This document shows, in pieces, positions 22,720 to 33,699 of a stretch of DNA of 64,000 bases. Below the pieces are notes generated by a model, which did not search any database, was not told where the DNA came from, and worked only from the letters and a program-made list of their open reading frames with translations. The translations under genes and the position numbers were made by a program. Origin of the DNA: Ciona savignyi (Eukaryota; Chordata; Ascidiacea; Phlebobranchia; Cionidae); assembly GCA_000149265.1 (NCBI GenBank), contig CH001357.1, positions 1,234,805 to 1,298,804 on the forward strand. The letters run 5' to 3'. Numbering within the stretch: position 1 is the stretch's first letter; every line of letters starts with the position of its first letter.

Positions 22720-22930
22720 TAACTATTGAAGATCCTGAAATAGGAGGCAGGGGGCTTGTATATCCCTTAAAACAGTACAAAGTTAACTCGAATTTTGGTT
22801 AAGTATGTTTTTTTATTAAAGATACATTACATTAGTATAACTATTGAAGATCCTGAAAACTATTAAAGATCCTATAAACTATTGAAGATCCTGATATAGG
22901 AGATAGGGGGGAGGGGTGGTATATCCCTTA
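22720..22930 (-). repeat. Tandem copies of the SDR-B exon 3 splice acceptor
   Basis: The acceptor and first bases of exon 3 (read on the minus strand, tcaggatcttcaatagtt) recur at about 22840-22895 in three imperfect copies, together with the flanking purine-rich block (cctgatataggagatagg). The copies are intronic. Confidence 0.7.
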
Positions 22931-23761
22931 AAAACTTGACTAAGTATGTTTTGTCAGGTTATAGTTTTCGCAGGGATATGGCCATTCCTAAGACCGTTTT
23001 TTTTTTGTGTCAAATTTTGTATATGAATCAGTCGCATTTTGTTTGTCTGAACCGTTCGGAGGCACGATATTGTAAATGTAGGAACCAAAAAGTGAAGATG
23101 GTTAATTGCTATGGAGTGTTAACAATTATACCAAAGATCCAGTGAATAGTGTTATCGCCATGTAAAAATAAAAATATATGCTTTATTTTTCCAAACAATA
23201 TTAACAGAATAAGACATGAGACGAATCTTTACCTGGTTTCATGTATGGAAAACATGCTTGTACAATATTCGACGTTCCGACCACGTTCACCGCGAAACTC
23301 TTTTCGTAATCCTCCTTACGACTGTTTAAACCTGTGATTGACATATTTATTTTTATTTACCTGGCTAAGTTTTTTTATGGGTGGGTGGATATAAATACAT
23401 GTGTCGGTCGCAATTTAAAAGCATGTATGCTTTGCTTATTAGGCCTATATACGGCATAAGATTGCCATTTGTAAGTCTAATCAACCACTGCATAACACGC
23501 TACTTACCTTTTGAACCGAAGTAAACTGCAGAGTTAACCACAGCATCAATTGTGTTATCATTATCTTTCGCTACTTGTTAGACTTTTTCAAAACATTCAT
23601 CTCTGTTTTCCACATTGCAATTGAGAACTTGACTTTATAGCCTAGTTTCTTCCAATAACTTTCAGCTTTCTCGCCAGCATTTTGGTTAATGTCTAATAAT
23701 GCTACACTTGCACCGTCGCTTGCAAAACGCTCAGCCGATGCAAATCCAATACCAGATGCTC

Positions 23762-24413
23762 TGTAGCATTTCGTATATACTATATTTGTTTTAATTTACT
23801 TTATGTCCTAAATATTTTGTGTTTTTACGTCGTTTATTTTTGCGTTTTAAGTTTACCGACTCTCACGTGTTATTACTCGCTACGTAATTATCACCTTGTA
23901 CGGCCCTTTGTATTTCATCTGGTTTAAATTATTAAAATAGTTTTTCCACCTAATTTCCCACAGTTAGTCAAACGTGCAAATGTGAAACGTCTCGCACGTA
24001 AACTTCTCGCACCTCGTAAATTCCCCATCTATTCTACAAATTTGAATAGTATAATAATATAACCTACTATAATAACCTACAATAACGTACTTGAGATAAC
24101 TTGCGTCATGCTGTATAACGTACCTTAGACTATACAACTGCCGTCATGCTGAATGACATATTAAGTAACTTGAGTCGCAAATAAACTGTATATTGAATGA
24201 GACGCAGAATATAACTAAAGTGAATCAAGAGTTATAGACTTCGAGTTTGAGATTAAGACTTTACAAATCGTGGCTACCATAATATTTGGTGGGTGTTCTG
24301 TGGAAAGTAGATTTTCCGATGCGCAGCTCGCCAGAGATCGTAAGGCAGACTACCGAACCAAGCTTAGCCAACGCTCCAGCATCTAGCTCTACAAATGAAA
24401 GCGCGAGCCCACA
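23762..24413 (+). mobile_element. Solo LTR (fossil) inside SDR-B exon 1
   Basis: 652 bp with TG...CA ends and a 4-bp target duplication GCTC on both sides (23758-23761 and 24414-24417), interrupting SDR exon 1 between the bases coding TGG and A of the TGGAxGIG motif. No internal coding sequence is present. The size and 4-bp duplication fit a Ty3/gypsy or BEL element, and an AATAAA-type signal inside suggests plus orientation. It is a relic and inserted after the SDR duplication, since SDR-A lacks it. Confidence 0.75.
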
Positions 24414-24514
24414 GCTCCACCAGTAACCACTACCACTTTACCACTGAATCTCTGCTTTGTATAAGCCTGGTCCAATTGGGGTTGGTTAGCGGCGATGAAA
24501 TTGGAACTCTTCAT

Positions 24515-25490
24515 TCTGTCAGGTGTGGGCACTGCGACGCAATACATGGTGGCTATTTGACGATTGACTGATCAAGTTAATCATTTCAACAGCGATTTTT
24601 TGATAAACCAATATTTGCACTGGAAAATGTGCACTACAGCAGACCTAGACAAATAGATACTTCTAGATGTCTAATTAGGCTAATTAAACTGTAAAAGTAG
24701 TAACAATGATGTATTCTTTCTTTAATCTGTTTGTAAAATGTGTCTATGTTCAGATTTTAATTCTAATTTAATTTCCGATTTTCCGAAAATGCTAAAGTTG
24801 CTTTTCAGCAAGTGCGAAGACGATCCAATCTTAATTGGTGTATAGACATTTGCCTTTCTCAAGCTTATGAGATTTAACTCTGATTTGATATGAAATGAAC
24901 TTAATTTTTATTATATTTCTTTGTAATTCGGAATTTAACTTGTAGTGAGCCGTTGCAGGTCGCTGCCTATTGTAGTAGATTGTTCGTTGTAGGCCCCAGG
25001 TAAGCCGGTTACAACACCTGATGCGATCTGCGATTCCCTACGCGCTATCTCGACTCTCGGAGGTGCGCTGATTACTTGAGGTTTTCTGCGTAACGACTCT
25101 TTGACTTGACTATCTGCTGTGTTTCGTCGATAAACGCCTCAGTAGTTTTATAACATCAATTGTATTGAGCAATTGAGGCGATTAACTTGGTACCAATTGC
25201 GAGTTAAATCGTTAGATGTTTAAACGACATAGATTCCAGATAAACTCTCAGTAATCGTCACATACAAGATCTTTCTTAATGCGTCCAGCCTCTCTCCTTT
25301 TCTAAGAAAAAGTAAAATAAACTTATATAGGCAAAGTACTACAGCTGTGGTTATAATCGTATACCTAATAATGATATTTCAACATGACGGAATGTCAGCG
25401 CAAATGCCAGCTGATGGGATCGTAAATCTTATGTAACACATGAGGTCGACACAATTTTATTTTTTAAGTGTGAAAATTCGGTAATTCTAA
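24515..25490. other. Intergenic, nothing recognised
   Basis: No coding frame, SINE or clear repeat was seen between the SDR-B start and the first SINE-I of the peptide array. Confidence 0.5.
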
Positions 25491-25499
25491 TATGTTTAG

Positions 25500-25660
25500 A
25501 TTGGTGGTTTAGTGCGTCGCCTTTTAGCCGAGCTAGTCGGTTGTGTCCTTGGGCAAGACACTTACCGGACATTGGCTGAACCCAGTGGATTAATAAGTGC
25601 CACCAAATTAAATAACCGTCTATATCATACACAACACTCTGCAATAGCTTCGGTAACCTT
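25500..25660 (+). mobile_element. SINE-I, internally deleted
   Basis: The head lacks the B box: it jumps from cttttagccgag to ctagtcggttgtgtcc. The body ends at gcaatagcttcgg. Confidence 0.7.
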
Positions 25661-25954
25661 TTTTTGGACCTATTGCTATCTTCAGAACTTTCTGTCAAAA
25701 ACTTTATCTTTTTTTGATTGACAAGATATTATCAAAACGTGTTTGGTTGCTCTTAGCATAACAGGATGTTGTGGATTCGTGAAAGATTTTTCTAGAAGAT
25801 TCTACAAGGGAAGTCATTAGATGATCGTGCTGTGCATGAGTAGGATGTTTTCACCACCATCGTAGAAATTTTTTTTTTCTGCACCGCTGCAAACGTCTTC
25901 TGCATCGCTGCATGGTCGTTTTCCCGTAACCAAAGCTAAACTCTTTAAAATTCC

Positions 25955-26150
25955 TATTGGTCTGGTGGGTTAGTGCGTCGTCTTTCAATTAAAAGGTCGC
26001 AACTTTGAAACTGCTCACCAGCTAGTCGGTTGTGTCCTTGGGCAAGAAACCCTGGCGAAAATTTGCCTGAACACACCAAATTAAATGATTGTAAGGAACC
26101 TCTCAATCATAGACAACGCACTGCAATAGCCCCGGTAACCCGACGGTGCC
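25955..26150 (+). mobile_element. SINE-I, partial, upstream of peptide gene 1
   Basis: Follows block X. The body is shortened and runs directly into SINE-II. The equivalents before genes 2 and 3 are at 29785-29960 and 32994-33190, so this SINE-I/SINE-II pair belongs to the ancestral unit. Confidence 0.75.
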
Positions 26151-26156
26151 TGAACC

Positions 26157-26275
26157 CAGCTCCGATAACCCGAAAAGTTATCGCAACCTATACATATACC
26201 ATCTGTATAAAACAGTTTTGGGGCTGAGGCCATCATGGGTTTAAACCTTCGTCCGGTAAAATAAACTAATGAAAT
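26157..26275 (+). mobile_element. SINE-II, tRNA-Ser/Leu-like SINE (family reference)
   Basis: The family form has an A box (gtggccgaatggttatcgc), then cgatacatataccatctg, then cagttttggggctgaggcc and a B box (atgggttcaaacc), ending near gtaaaataaa. Total is about 105 bp. It is not a functional tRNA: the stem pairing is poor and the insert is long. Other copies: 28428-28543, 29962-30068, 32240-32352, 33180-33285. Confidence 0.6.
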
Positions 26276-26479
26276 AATTTGTGTTTCAACAAAATTTCAA
26301 AACAGATATATTTAAAGAGTCTCCTGAATCGTTTTACGATTTCACAACAGATTACATTCTGTCATAAAGTTCTTCCAAGAGATCCCAGTCCCATTTTAAA
26401 AAGATCCAATGTGTAGCTTGATCGTATGATCACTTGCCTTTCAGAGGCTTAGAAGCAAAGACCATTTCACGAACAGATA

Positions 26480-26669
26480 ACGTCCTGTTATGGCAAACCT
26501 AAAGCTATTGTCATGGCAGTCAATCACTCAGAAGAGGATACAGGAAAAGGCCAATGTGCCGTTTTGGGTATAAATAGAATAAACTTTCTGGTAAAACACA
26601 TTCGTGGGAACGAACTACAAAGGTAAGAGTTATATATTCTAGTTTTAATATTTACGGTAGATTTTTCAG
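26480..26669 (+). promoter_or_regulatory. Promoter and 5' UTR intron of peptide gene 1
   Basis: A TATAAATA box (26569-26576) stands in gggtataaatagaataaac, shared by all three genes. An untranslated exon ends at 26622 (acaaag/gtaag), and a 47-nt intron ends in tttttcag immediately before ATG 26670. Confidence 0.8.
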
Positions 26670-27394
26670 ATGAACAAGTCACTTCTCGTACTTCTGCTTG
26701 CCGTTGCGCTCGTTATGCTGAGCGCAGAAACCGACGCGTGGAGTCGTCGTCGTCGTCGTATACGGCGAAGACGCCGCCGCTGGTACAACGAAGCACAGGA
26801 TTATGTACAATCTTCAGGTATGCTGTATTGCACTACTATTGCTACGTTGTTTCTATCAGTATTTGATTATTTGTCAAATAAGTATGGCCAAGTAATTTAT
26901 ATGTTGGCTGTAGTACCGATCGAAGCGAATATTTAATTACCTCACATAATTGCCATTTAAACTGCCAAACTTAATTGGTCTGAGTTGCCTTTTAGCCAAA
27001 GGGTTGCAGGGTCGATACTAGTCGCTAGCTATTCGGTTGTGTCCTTGGGCAACGAACTTAGAGGAAATTGCCTGATCCCAACGGAATAATGAGTTTTAGT
27101 AAATTTGAGTAACGTATCAATCATACACAACACACTGCAATAGTTCCGGTAACCCGACGGTGGACACGAGGTGATTTGACGATTGCTTGTGTGTTAACCA
27201 CCCTGGTTTTCCCATTCACGGGGATAAACACAAATATCCTGTCCCCTATCCTATCTAATGGATCCCATCGGTTGGTTAAGAATACATTCTAACCATGTTA
27301 TTCATTCCAACCTGACCATTCATTTCCCCGTGTCATTATTATTACAGATACAGATGCTGTAGACAAAGACAATGAGCAACAACTGGACAACTAA
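26670..27394 (+). CDS. Arginine-rich secreted peptide gene 1 (antimicrobial-type precursor)
   Basis: Coding exons 26670-26817 and 27348-27394 join in phase to give 64 aa. A signal peptide (MNKSLLVLLLAVALVMLSA) is followed by a core with 11 arginines in 15 residues (from W24 to W38), then YNEAQDYVQSS and an acidic tail DTDAVDKDNEQQLDN. The order signal, cationic core, anionic tail is that of tunicate antimicrobial precursors such as Ci-MAM-A and styelins, where the tail is removed on maturation. No sequence match to a named peptide was recognised; the antimicrobial role is inference. The reading frame through the donor (to 26936) is intron. The 530-nt intron holds a SINE-I. A further intron lies in the 3' UTR (27400-27479), and AATAAA is at 27533. 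Confidence 0.83.
26985..27262 (+). mobile_element. SINE-I in the coding intron of peptide gene 1
   Basis: It shares private changes (tcgatactagtcgctagctattcgg, cccaacggaataatgag) with the copies at 30783-31045 and 34005-34260, so one insertion was multiplied with the gene. Confidence 0.85.
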
Positions 27395-28082
27395 TACTTG
27401 TAAGATGGCAACTTTTGATTTCTGTACATTTACAAACTTGATCGAATGGATTTCATAATCCTGTGTTTTATTTACAGAACAGTCGATTCAATATCGCGTC
27501 CATGATTCAATATCGCGTTTCATTTGAAGTCAAATAAATTATGAAATATAACCTTGAAGTGTTCTGTTGTTATTACATATGCGTGACGCGAGTTGGTATA
27601 AAACTGAAAGTTGTCGTAAGAAGGTTTTAATGTACATAGCGTAAACTTGTTCAAACCTCAAACCGAAAGCCGCATCGAGCATAAAGCATGGCAGTAACTC
27701 TATTTTGTTATAAAGCGTTATAAAATAGGTGTTGAATTTATTATGAATGGAATCGATTTAAAAAGTTGTAAATTTCCACACTCTGTCAACATCTACCTCT
27801 TACGACGTTCTGATGTGTTTTGAAATCTTCATCTAATCTTATTCAGAACGAATAAATACATTCGGTAACACTACTGGTAAGAAAAAAACATTTAGTAAAT
27901 GTAATATCGAATGTGGTTGTTAAGGATATGATTTGATACGAAAATTCCACAAGGGAAGTCATTGGATGATCGTGCTGTGCCTGGTTAGGATATTTTCATC
28001 ACCATCGTAGAAAATTGTTTTCTATTTTCTGCACCGCTGCATAGCTTCCCCCTCTAATCAAAGTCAAACTCTTGAAAATTCC

Positions 28083-28355
28083 CATTAGTCTGGTGGTTTA
28101 TTGGGTCGAATTTTAAGCGAAAGGTCCTCGATTCGAAAGTGGTCACCAACTAGTCGGTTGCGTCTTTGGGCAAGACACTTAATGAAAACTTGCCTGAACA
28201 CTGCAGAATGATGGGTTCTACCAAATTAAAGGAACGTCTGAATCATACGCAATGCAATAGCTCCGGTAACCCGACGATGGGTGCGAGGTGATCTGACGAT
28301 TGCTCGTGTGTTAACCAGCTTGGTTTTCCCATTCAAGGGAATATAGACTAATATC
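28083..28355 (+). mobile_element. SINE-I, near full length, downstream of peptide gene 1
   Basis: Follows a partial block X (27940-28080). The same junction is found at 31893-32170, and its first part at 35210-35298. Confidence 0.8.
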
Positions 28356-28427
28356 ATATCAAATTCGCTAGATGTCGCTATATTTGATAAGTGTTTCTAC
28401 AACGAGGCCATTATTTAAAACTTTTGG

Positions 28428-28543
28428 CAAGGTCGTGTGGCCGAATGGTTATCCCAACCGATACATATACCATCTGTATAAAAAAAAACAGTTTTGGGGC
28501 TGAGGCCACCATGGGTTCAAACCTTCGTCCGCTAAAATAAACA
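28428..28543 (+). mobile_element. SINE-II
   Basis: Complete A and B boxes, with an A-run expanded in the middle. Equivalent to 32240-32352 in the next unit. 28545-28955 is unit-specific AT-rich sequence, repeated at 32355-32770. Confidence 0.65.
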
Positions 28544-29184
28544 AATGTTTAGAACATTTGGCTGAATTGTAAATGTGGCCAATCCTTATACCGACTCCTA
28601 TACAAAAACCTTTCCAGTGGTGAGTTTATCGTAGAAATTTGGCTTGGTAAAATTAAAATTCTTAAGAACTTTTGCATACCATTAGATACGAGATAACACA
28701 TCGAGTATAATTTCTTATCATTGTACTTCGTTTTCCCAAATTTGCGTTTCTCAAAGTTATTCTATTTTCATAGCAAAGCACGTGCCAAGAACTTCATCAT
28801 CCTTTGATGGACAGCTATAAAAAGATCCCATAGTTTGGCTGCACAACAGGACGTAATCTGTTATACAATCGTGAAGAGTTTTTCCTGGGAAATTCTCAAA
28901 GGGAAGTATTGAAAGGATCGTGCATTGGCAGGATCATTGGAAGGATGTTTCAAAACGTGTTTGGTTGCTCTTAACATAACAGGATATTGTAAAATCGTAA
29001 AGGATTTTTCAAGAAGATTCTACAAGGGAAGTCATTAGATGATCGTGCTGTGCATGAGTAGGATGTTTTCATCATCGTAGAAAATTGTTTTCGTTTTTCT
29101 GCACCGCTGCAAACGTCTTCTGCACCGCTGCATAGCCGTTTTCTCGTAATCAAAGTCAAACTTTTCAAAAAATACCTCCTATTA

Positions 29185-29290
29185 GTCTGGTGGATTAGTG
29201 CGTCGAGTTTCATACGATAGGTCGCAGGTTCGAAACTGATTACCAGCTAATCGATTGTGTCCTTGAGCAAAACACTTAAGGGAAATTTGT
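29185..29290 (+). mobile_element. SINE-I head fragment
   Basis: Only the head and start of the body, joined to block X. It belongs to the extra, internally repeated part of unit 2. Confidence 0.65.
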
Positions 29291-29784
29291 CATGAGAAAA
29301 CAGATCGTGTATAATTTCTAACCATTGTAGTTAGTTTTTTTACAAATATGTGTTTTTTTACCAAAATTATCCCATTTTCATAGCAAAGCACGTGTTAAGA
29401 ACTTTATCATCTTTTGATTGACAGCTATAAAAAGATATCATAGGTTGGCTTCACAACAGGACGTAATCTGTTATAGAATCGTGAAAACGTTTTCCTGGGA
29501 AAATCTGAAAGGGAAGTATTCTAAGAATCGTGCGTTGGCAGAATCATTGACAGGATATTTTTAAAGCGTGTTTGGTAGCGTTTAGCATAACAGGATGTTG
29601 TGGATTCGTTAAGGAATTTTCTAAAAGAATCTAAAGGGAAGTCCTTAGATGATCGTGCTGTGCATGGGTAGGATGTTTTTACCACTATCGTAGAAAATGT
29701 TTTTCGTTTTATCTGCACCGCTGTAAACGTCTTCTGCACCGCTGTTTGCTCATAATCAAAGCCAAACTCTCAAAATTCCCAATA

Positions 29785-30068
29785 GTGTGCGTCGAATGTT
29801 AACCGAAAGGTCGCAGCTTCGAAACTGGTCACCAGCTAGTCGGTGGTGTCCTTGAGCAAGAAACTTAACGGAAATTTGCTTGAACCCAGCGTATTAATGG
29901 GTTCTACCAAATTAAATGAACGTCTAAATCATACACAACATACTGCAATAGCTCCAATAACCCGAAAGGTTATCACAACCGATATATATACCATATATAT
30001 ATAAAATAGTTTTGAGGCCAAGGCCATCATTGGTTCAAACCTTCATCCGGTAAAATAAAGTAACTTCG
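29785..30068 (+). mobile_element. SINE-I plus SINE-II pair upstream of peptide gene 2
   Basis: Partial SINE-I (29785-29960) followed by SINE-II (29962-30068), in the same arrangement as before genes 1 and 3. Confidence 0.75.
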
Positions 30069-30239
30069 GTAAAATAAACTAATGAAATAATTTGTTTTTC
30101 AACAAAATTTCAAAACAGATCTACTTGAAGAATCTCCTGAAGATTACAATCTGTCATGAAGTTCTTCCAAGATATTCCAGTCCCGTTTTGAAAAGATCCT
30201 ATGTGTAGCGCGATCGTATAATCACTTTCCTTTCAGAAG

Positions 30240-30474
30240 CATTAAAGCAAAGACCATTTCATGATTCTACGACAGATTACATCCTGTTGTGGCAAAGCAA
30301 GAGCTCTTTTCATAGCTGTCAATCACTCAGAGGAGAAGACAGGAAAAGCTCAATCTGCCGTTTTGGGTATAAATAGAATAAACTTGCTGAAACAAACACA
30401 TTCGTTAAAGCGAACTACAAAGGTAAGAGTTTTATATTCTAGTTTTTAACGAATATTTACGGTAGATTTTTCAG
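30240..30474 (+). promoter_or_regulatory. Promoter and 5' UTR intron of peptide gene 2
   Basis: TATAAATA at 30368-30375, untranslated exon to 30422, and a 52-nt intron that ends directly at ATG 30475. The upstream block ctgtcaatcactcaga is shared with genes 1 and 3. Confidence 0.78.
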
Positions 30475-31196
30475 ATGAACAAGTCACTTCTCGTACTTAT
30501 GCTTGCCATTGCGCTTGTGGTGCTGAGCGCAGAAACCGACGCGACCTCGATTCTTCGTAGTTTACGCCGCAGACGCCGCCGCTGGTACAACGAAGCACAG
30601 TATTCTGTACAATCTTCAGGTATGCTGTATTGCACTACTGTTGCCACGTAGTTTTGCACAATATTTGATCGTTTGTCAAATAAGTATGGCCAGGTAATAT
30701 AGATGTTGGCTGTAATACCGATCAAATCGAATAGTTATTTACCTCACAGAATTGTCATTAAAACTGCCAAACTTAATTAGTCGGAGTCACCTTTTAGTCA
30801 AAGGGTTGCAGATTCGATACTAGTCGCTAGCTATTCGGTTGTGTTCTTGGGCAAGAAACTTAGAGGAAATTGCCTGAGACCAACGGAATAATGAGGTTGT
30901 ACTGAATTAAACGAACGTCTTAATCATACACAAATAGCTCTGGTACCCGACGGTGGGCGCGAGGTGATCTGACCATTGATTGTGTGTTAACCCCATGGTT
31001 TTGACAATAACGGGATAAACATAAACATCCTATTCTATCCTCTATGGCTATGGTATCCAATGGATCCCATTTAATCGTTATAAGTACATTCTAACCATGT
31101 TAATTATTCCAACCTGACCATTCATTTCCCCGCGTCATTATTATTACAGATACAGATGATGTAGATGAAGACAATGAGCAACAACTGGACAACTAA
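30475..31196 (+). CDS. Arginine-rich secreted peptide gene 2
   Basis: Coding exons 30475-30619 and 31150-31196, in phase, 63 aa. The signal peptide starts MNKSLLVLMLAIALVVLSA. The core is TSILRSL followed by six arginines and W, so it is less cationic and more amphipathic than its paralogues. Then come YNEAQYSVQSS and the acidic tail DTDDVDEDNEQQLDN. Each exon is too short to stand out alone, so the gene is seen only by comparison with copies 1 and 3. Splice sites, 3' UTR intron and AATAAA are conserved. The function is inferred as for gene 1. Confidence 0.82.
30783..31045 (+). mobile_element. SINE-I in the coding intron of peptide gene 2
   Basis: Same insertion site and shared private changes as in genes 1 and 3. 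Confidence 0.85.
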
Positions 31197-31892
31197 TATC
31201 TGTAAGATGGCAACTTTTAATTTGTGTACAGTTACAAGCTATAAAACCCGTCGAATGAATTTTATAATTCTGTGTTTTTACAGATCAGTCGATTCAATAT
31301 CGTGTTCAGTTTCATTGGAAGTCAAATAAATTATAAAATATAACCTTGAAGGGTTCTGTTGTTATTACATATGCGTGACGCGAGTTGGTATAAAAATGGT
31401 AGTTGCCGTAAGAAGATTTTAATGTACATAGAGTAAACTTATTCAAACCTCAAACCGAAAGTCGCATCGAGCATAAAGCATGGCAGTAACTCTATTTTGT
31501 TACAAAACGGAATACAATTGGTGTTTAATTTATTATGAATGGAATCGATTTAAAAAGTTGTAAATTCCCAAACTCTGTCAACATCCACCTCTTACGACAT
31601 TCTGATGTGTTTTGAAATCTTCCTTTAATCTTATTCAGAACGAATAAATACATTCAGTAACACTACTGGTAAAAAAGAACATTTAATACTATTAATATCG
31701 ATATGTGGTTGTTAAGAATACGATGTGATACAAACATTCTACAAGGGAAGTCATTAGATGATCGTGCTGTGCATGGGTAGGATGTTTTTAATCATCGTAG
31801 CAACTTTTCGTTTTTCTGCACCGCTGCAAACGTCTTATGCACCGCTGCTTAGCCGTTTCCTTGTAACCAAAACCAAACTCATTTAAACTTCC

Positions 31893-32170
31893 ATTAGTCT
31901 GGTGAGTTAGTGCGTCGCCTATCAACCGAAAGGTTGCAGCATCGAAACTGGTCAACTGCAAGTCGGTTGTGTCCTTGGGCAAAACACTTAAGTTTTTTTC
32001 TTAAACCCAGCGGATTAATAAGTTCTGCTAAATTAATGAAACGTTTCAATAAAACAAAACAAACTGCATTATCTCCGATAACCTGAAGGTGGACGCGAGG
32101 TGATCTGACGATTACCCGTGTGTTAACGCCCTTGGTTTTTCCATTCACGGGTATAAACACTAATTAATAT
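31893..32170 (+). mobile_element. SINE-I downstream of peptide gene 2
   Basis: Near full length, after partial block X at 31740. Followed by SINE-II at 32240-32352. Confidence 0.8.
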
Positions 32171-32239
32171 TATATCTAATTCGCTGGATCTTGCTATATC
32201 CGATAAGTGGCGCAACAGCGAGGCCATTCTTTAAAACTT

Positions 32240-32352
32240 TTGGCAAGGTCATGTGGCCGAATGGTTATTGCAACCGATACATATAACATCTGTATAAAAA
32301 TAGTTTTAGAGCTGAGGCCATCATGGGTTCAAACCTTCATCGGGTAAAATAA
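32240..32352 (+). mobile_element. SINE-II
   Basis: Complete copy in unit 2, orthologous within the array to 28428-28543. Confidence 0.65.
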
Positions 32353-32993
32353 ACAAATGTTTAGAACATTTGGCCAAATGGTAAATGCGACCAATCCTTA
32401 TACCGACTCCTGTACAAACACCTTCCCAGTAGTGAGTTCATCGTGGAAACTTGGCTTGGTAAAAATAAAATTCTTAAGAACTTTTGCATAGCAATAGATA
32501 CGAGATAACACATCGAGTATAATTTCTTATCATTGTACTTCGTTTTTCCAATTGTGCGTTTTTCAAAGTTATTCTATTTTCATAGCATAGCACGTGACAA
32601 GAACTTTATCATCTTTAATTGACAGCTATAAAAAATCTCATAGCTTGGCTTCACAACAGGACGCAATCTGATAGTATATAAATCGTGAAAAGGTTTTCCT
32701 GGGAAATTCTGAAAGGGAAGTATTCAAAGGATCGTGCATTAGTAGGATCATTGGCAAGATATTTTCAAAGCGTGTTTGGTAGCTTTTAGCATAACAGGAT
32801 GTTGTGAAATCTTGAAGGATTTTTCTGGAAGATTCAACAAGGGAAGTCATTAGATGATCGTGCTGTGCATGGGTAGGATGTTTTCAAAGCGTTGAAGCAA
32901 ATTTTTATCGTTTTTCTGCACCGCTACAAACGTCTTCTGCACCGCTGCATAGCCGTTTTCTCGTGATCAGAGTCAAACTCTTTAAAATTCCCA

Positions 32994-33285
32994 TTCGTCT
33001 GGTGAGTTATTGCGTCGCCGTTCAACCGAAAGTTTGCAGCTACGAAACTGGTCACCAGCTAGTCGGTTGTGTTCTTGAGCAAGACAATTAACGAATATTT
33101 GCTTGTACCCAGCGTATTAATGGGTTCTATTACGTTGAAGGAACGTCTAAATCATACACAACACACTTCAATAGCACCGGTAACCCGAAGGGTTATCACA
33201 ACCGTTACATATACCATCTGTATTAAAACAATTTTAAGACTGAGGCTATCATGAGTTCAAACCTTTGTTCGGTAAAATAAACAAA
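32994..33285 (+). mobile_element. SINE-I plus SINE-II pair upstream of peptide gene 3
   Basis: SINE-I 32994-33190 and SINE-II 33180-33285, same fused arrangement as upstream of genes 1 and 2. Confidence 0.75.
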
Positions 33286-33479
33286 TTAATTAATTTGTGT
33301 TTCAAAGAAATTTTAAAACCGATTTAATCGCAAAACCTCCCAGATCTATTTACGATTTCACAACAGATTACATTATGTCATTAAGTTCTTCCAAGAGATC
33401 CCAGTCCCGTTTTAAAAAGATCCTATGTGTAGCACGAACGTATGATTACTTCCTTTTTAAAAGCTTTAAAGAAAAGACC

Positions 33480-33699
33480 ATTTAATGACTCCGCGACAGA
33501 TTACGTCCTGTTATGGCAAACCTACAGCTTTTTTTCATAGCTGTCAATCACTCAGATGAGAATACAGGAAAAGCTCAATCTGCCGTTTTGGGTATAAATA
33601 GAATAAACTTGCTGAAACAAACACATTCGTTAAAGCGAACTACAAAGGTAAGAGTTTTATATTCTAGTTTTTAACAGATATTTACGGTAGATTTTTCAG
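33480..33699 (+). promoter_or_regulatory. Promoter and 5' UTR intron of peptide gene 3
   Basis: TATAAATA at 33593-33600, untranslated exon to 33647, and a 52-nt intron that ends directly at ATG 33700. Confidence 0.8.

Larger units (their letters stand above)
20526..24514 (-). pseudogene. SDR-B: inverted second copy of the SDR gene, broken
   Basis: Minus-strand exons are 24514-23508 (split by an insertion at 23762-24413), 23331-23233, 22734-22559, 21406-21336 (incomplete) and 20634-20526. They align exon for exon with SDR-A. It keeps TYSSSK (YxxxK), the VNISS serine and the C-terminal DAAFITG exon, and exon 4 has the 11 bp missing from SDR-A. Damage: a solo LTR in exon 1; a one-base loss and an in-frame stop in the second half of exon 1 (gtc taa caa); exon 4 cut off after MLDR and replaced by SINE-tail sequence. 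The last exon is identical to that of SDR-A over its full 109 bp, though exon 3 is clearly diverged. Confidence 0.85.

Noticed and set aside
26670-26936. 88-codon reading of peptide gene 1 without splicing
   Set aside because: All three paralogues keep a CAG/GTATG donor, and only the spliced form gives the conserved acidic tail; beyond the donor the paralogues do not conserve the frame.
26157-33285. Functional tRNA-Ser or tRNA-Leu genes
   Set aside because: A and B boxes are present but the acceptor and anticodon stems do not pair and the central insert is too long; the copies are SINEs.
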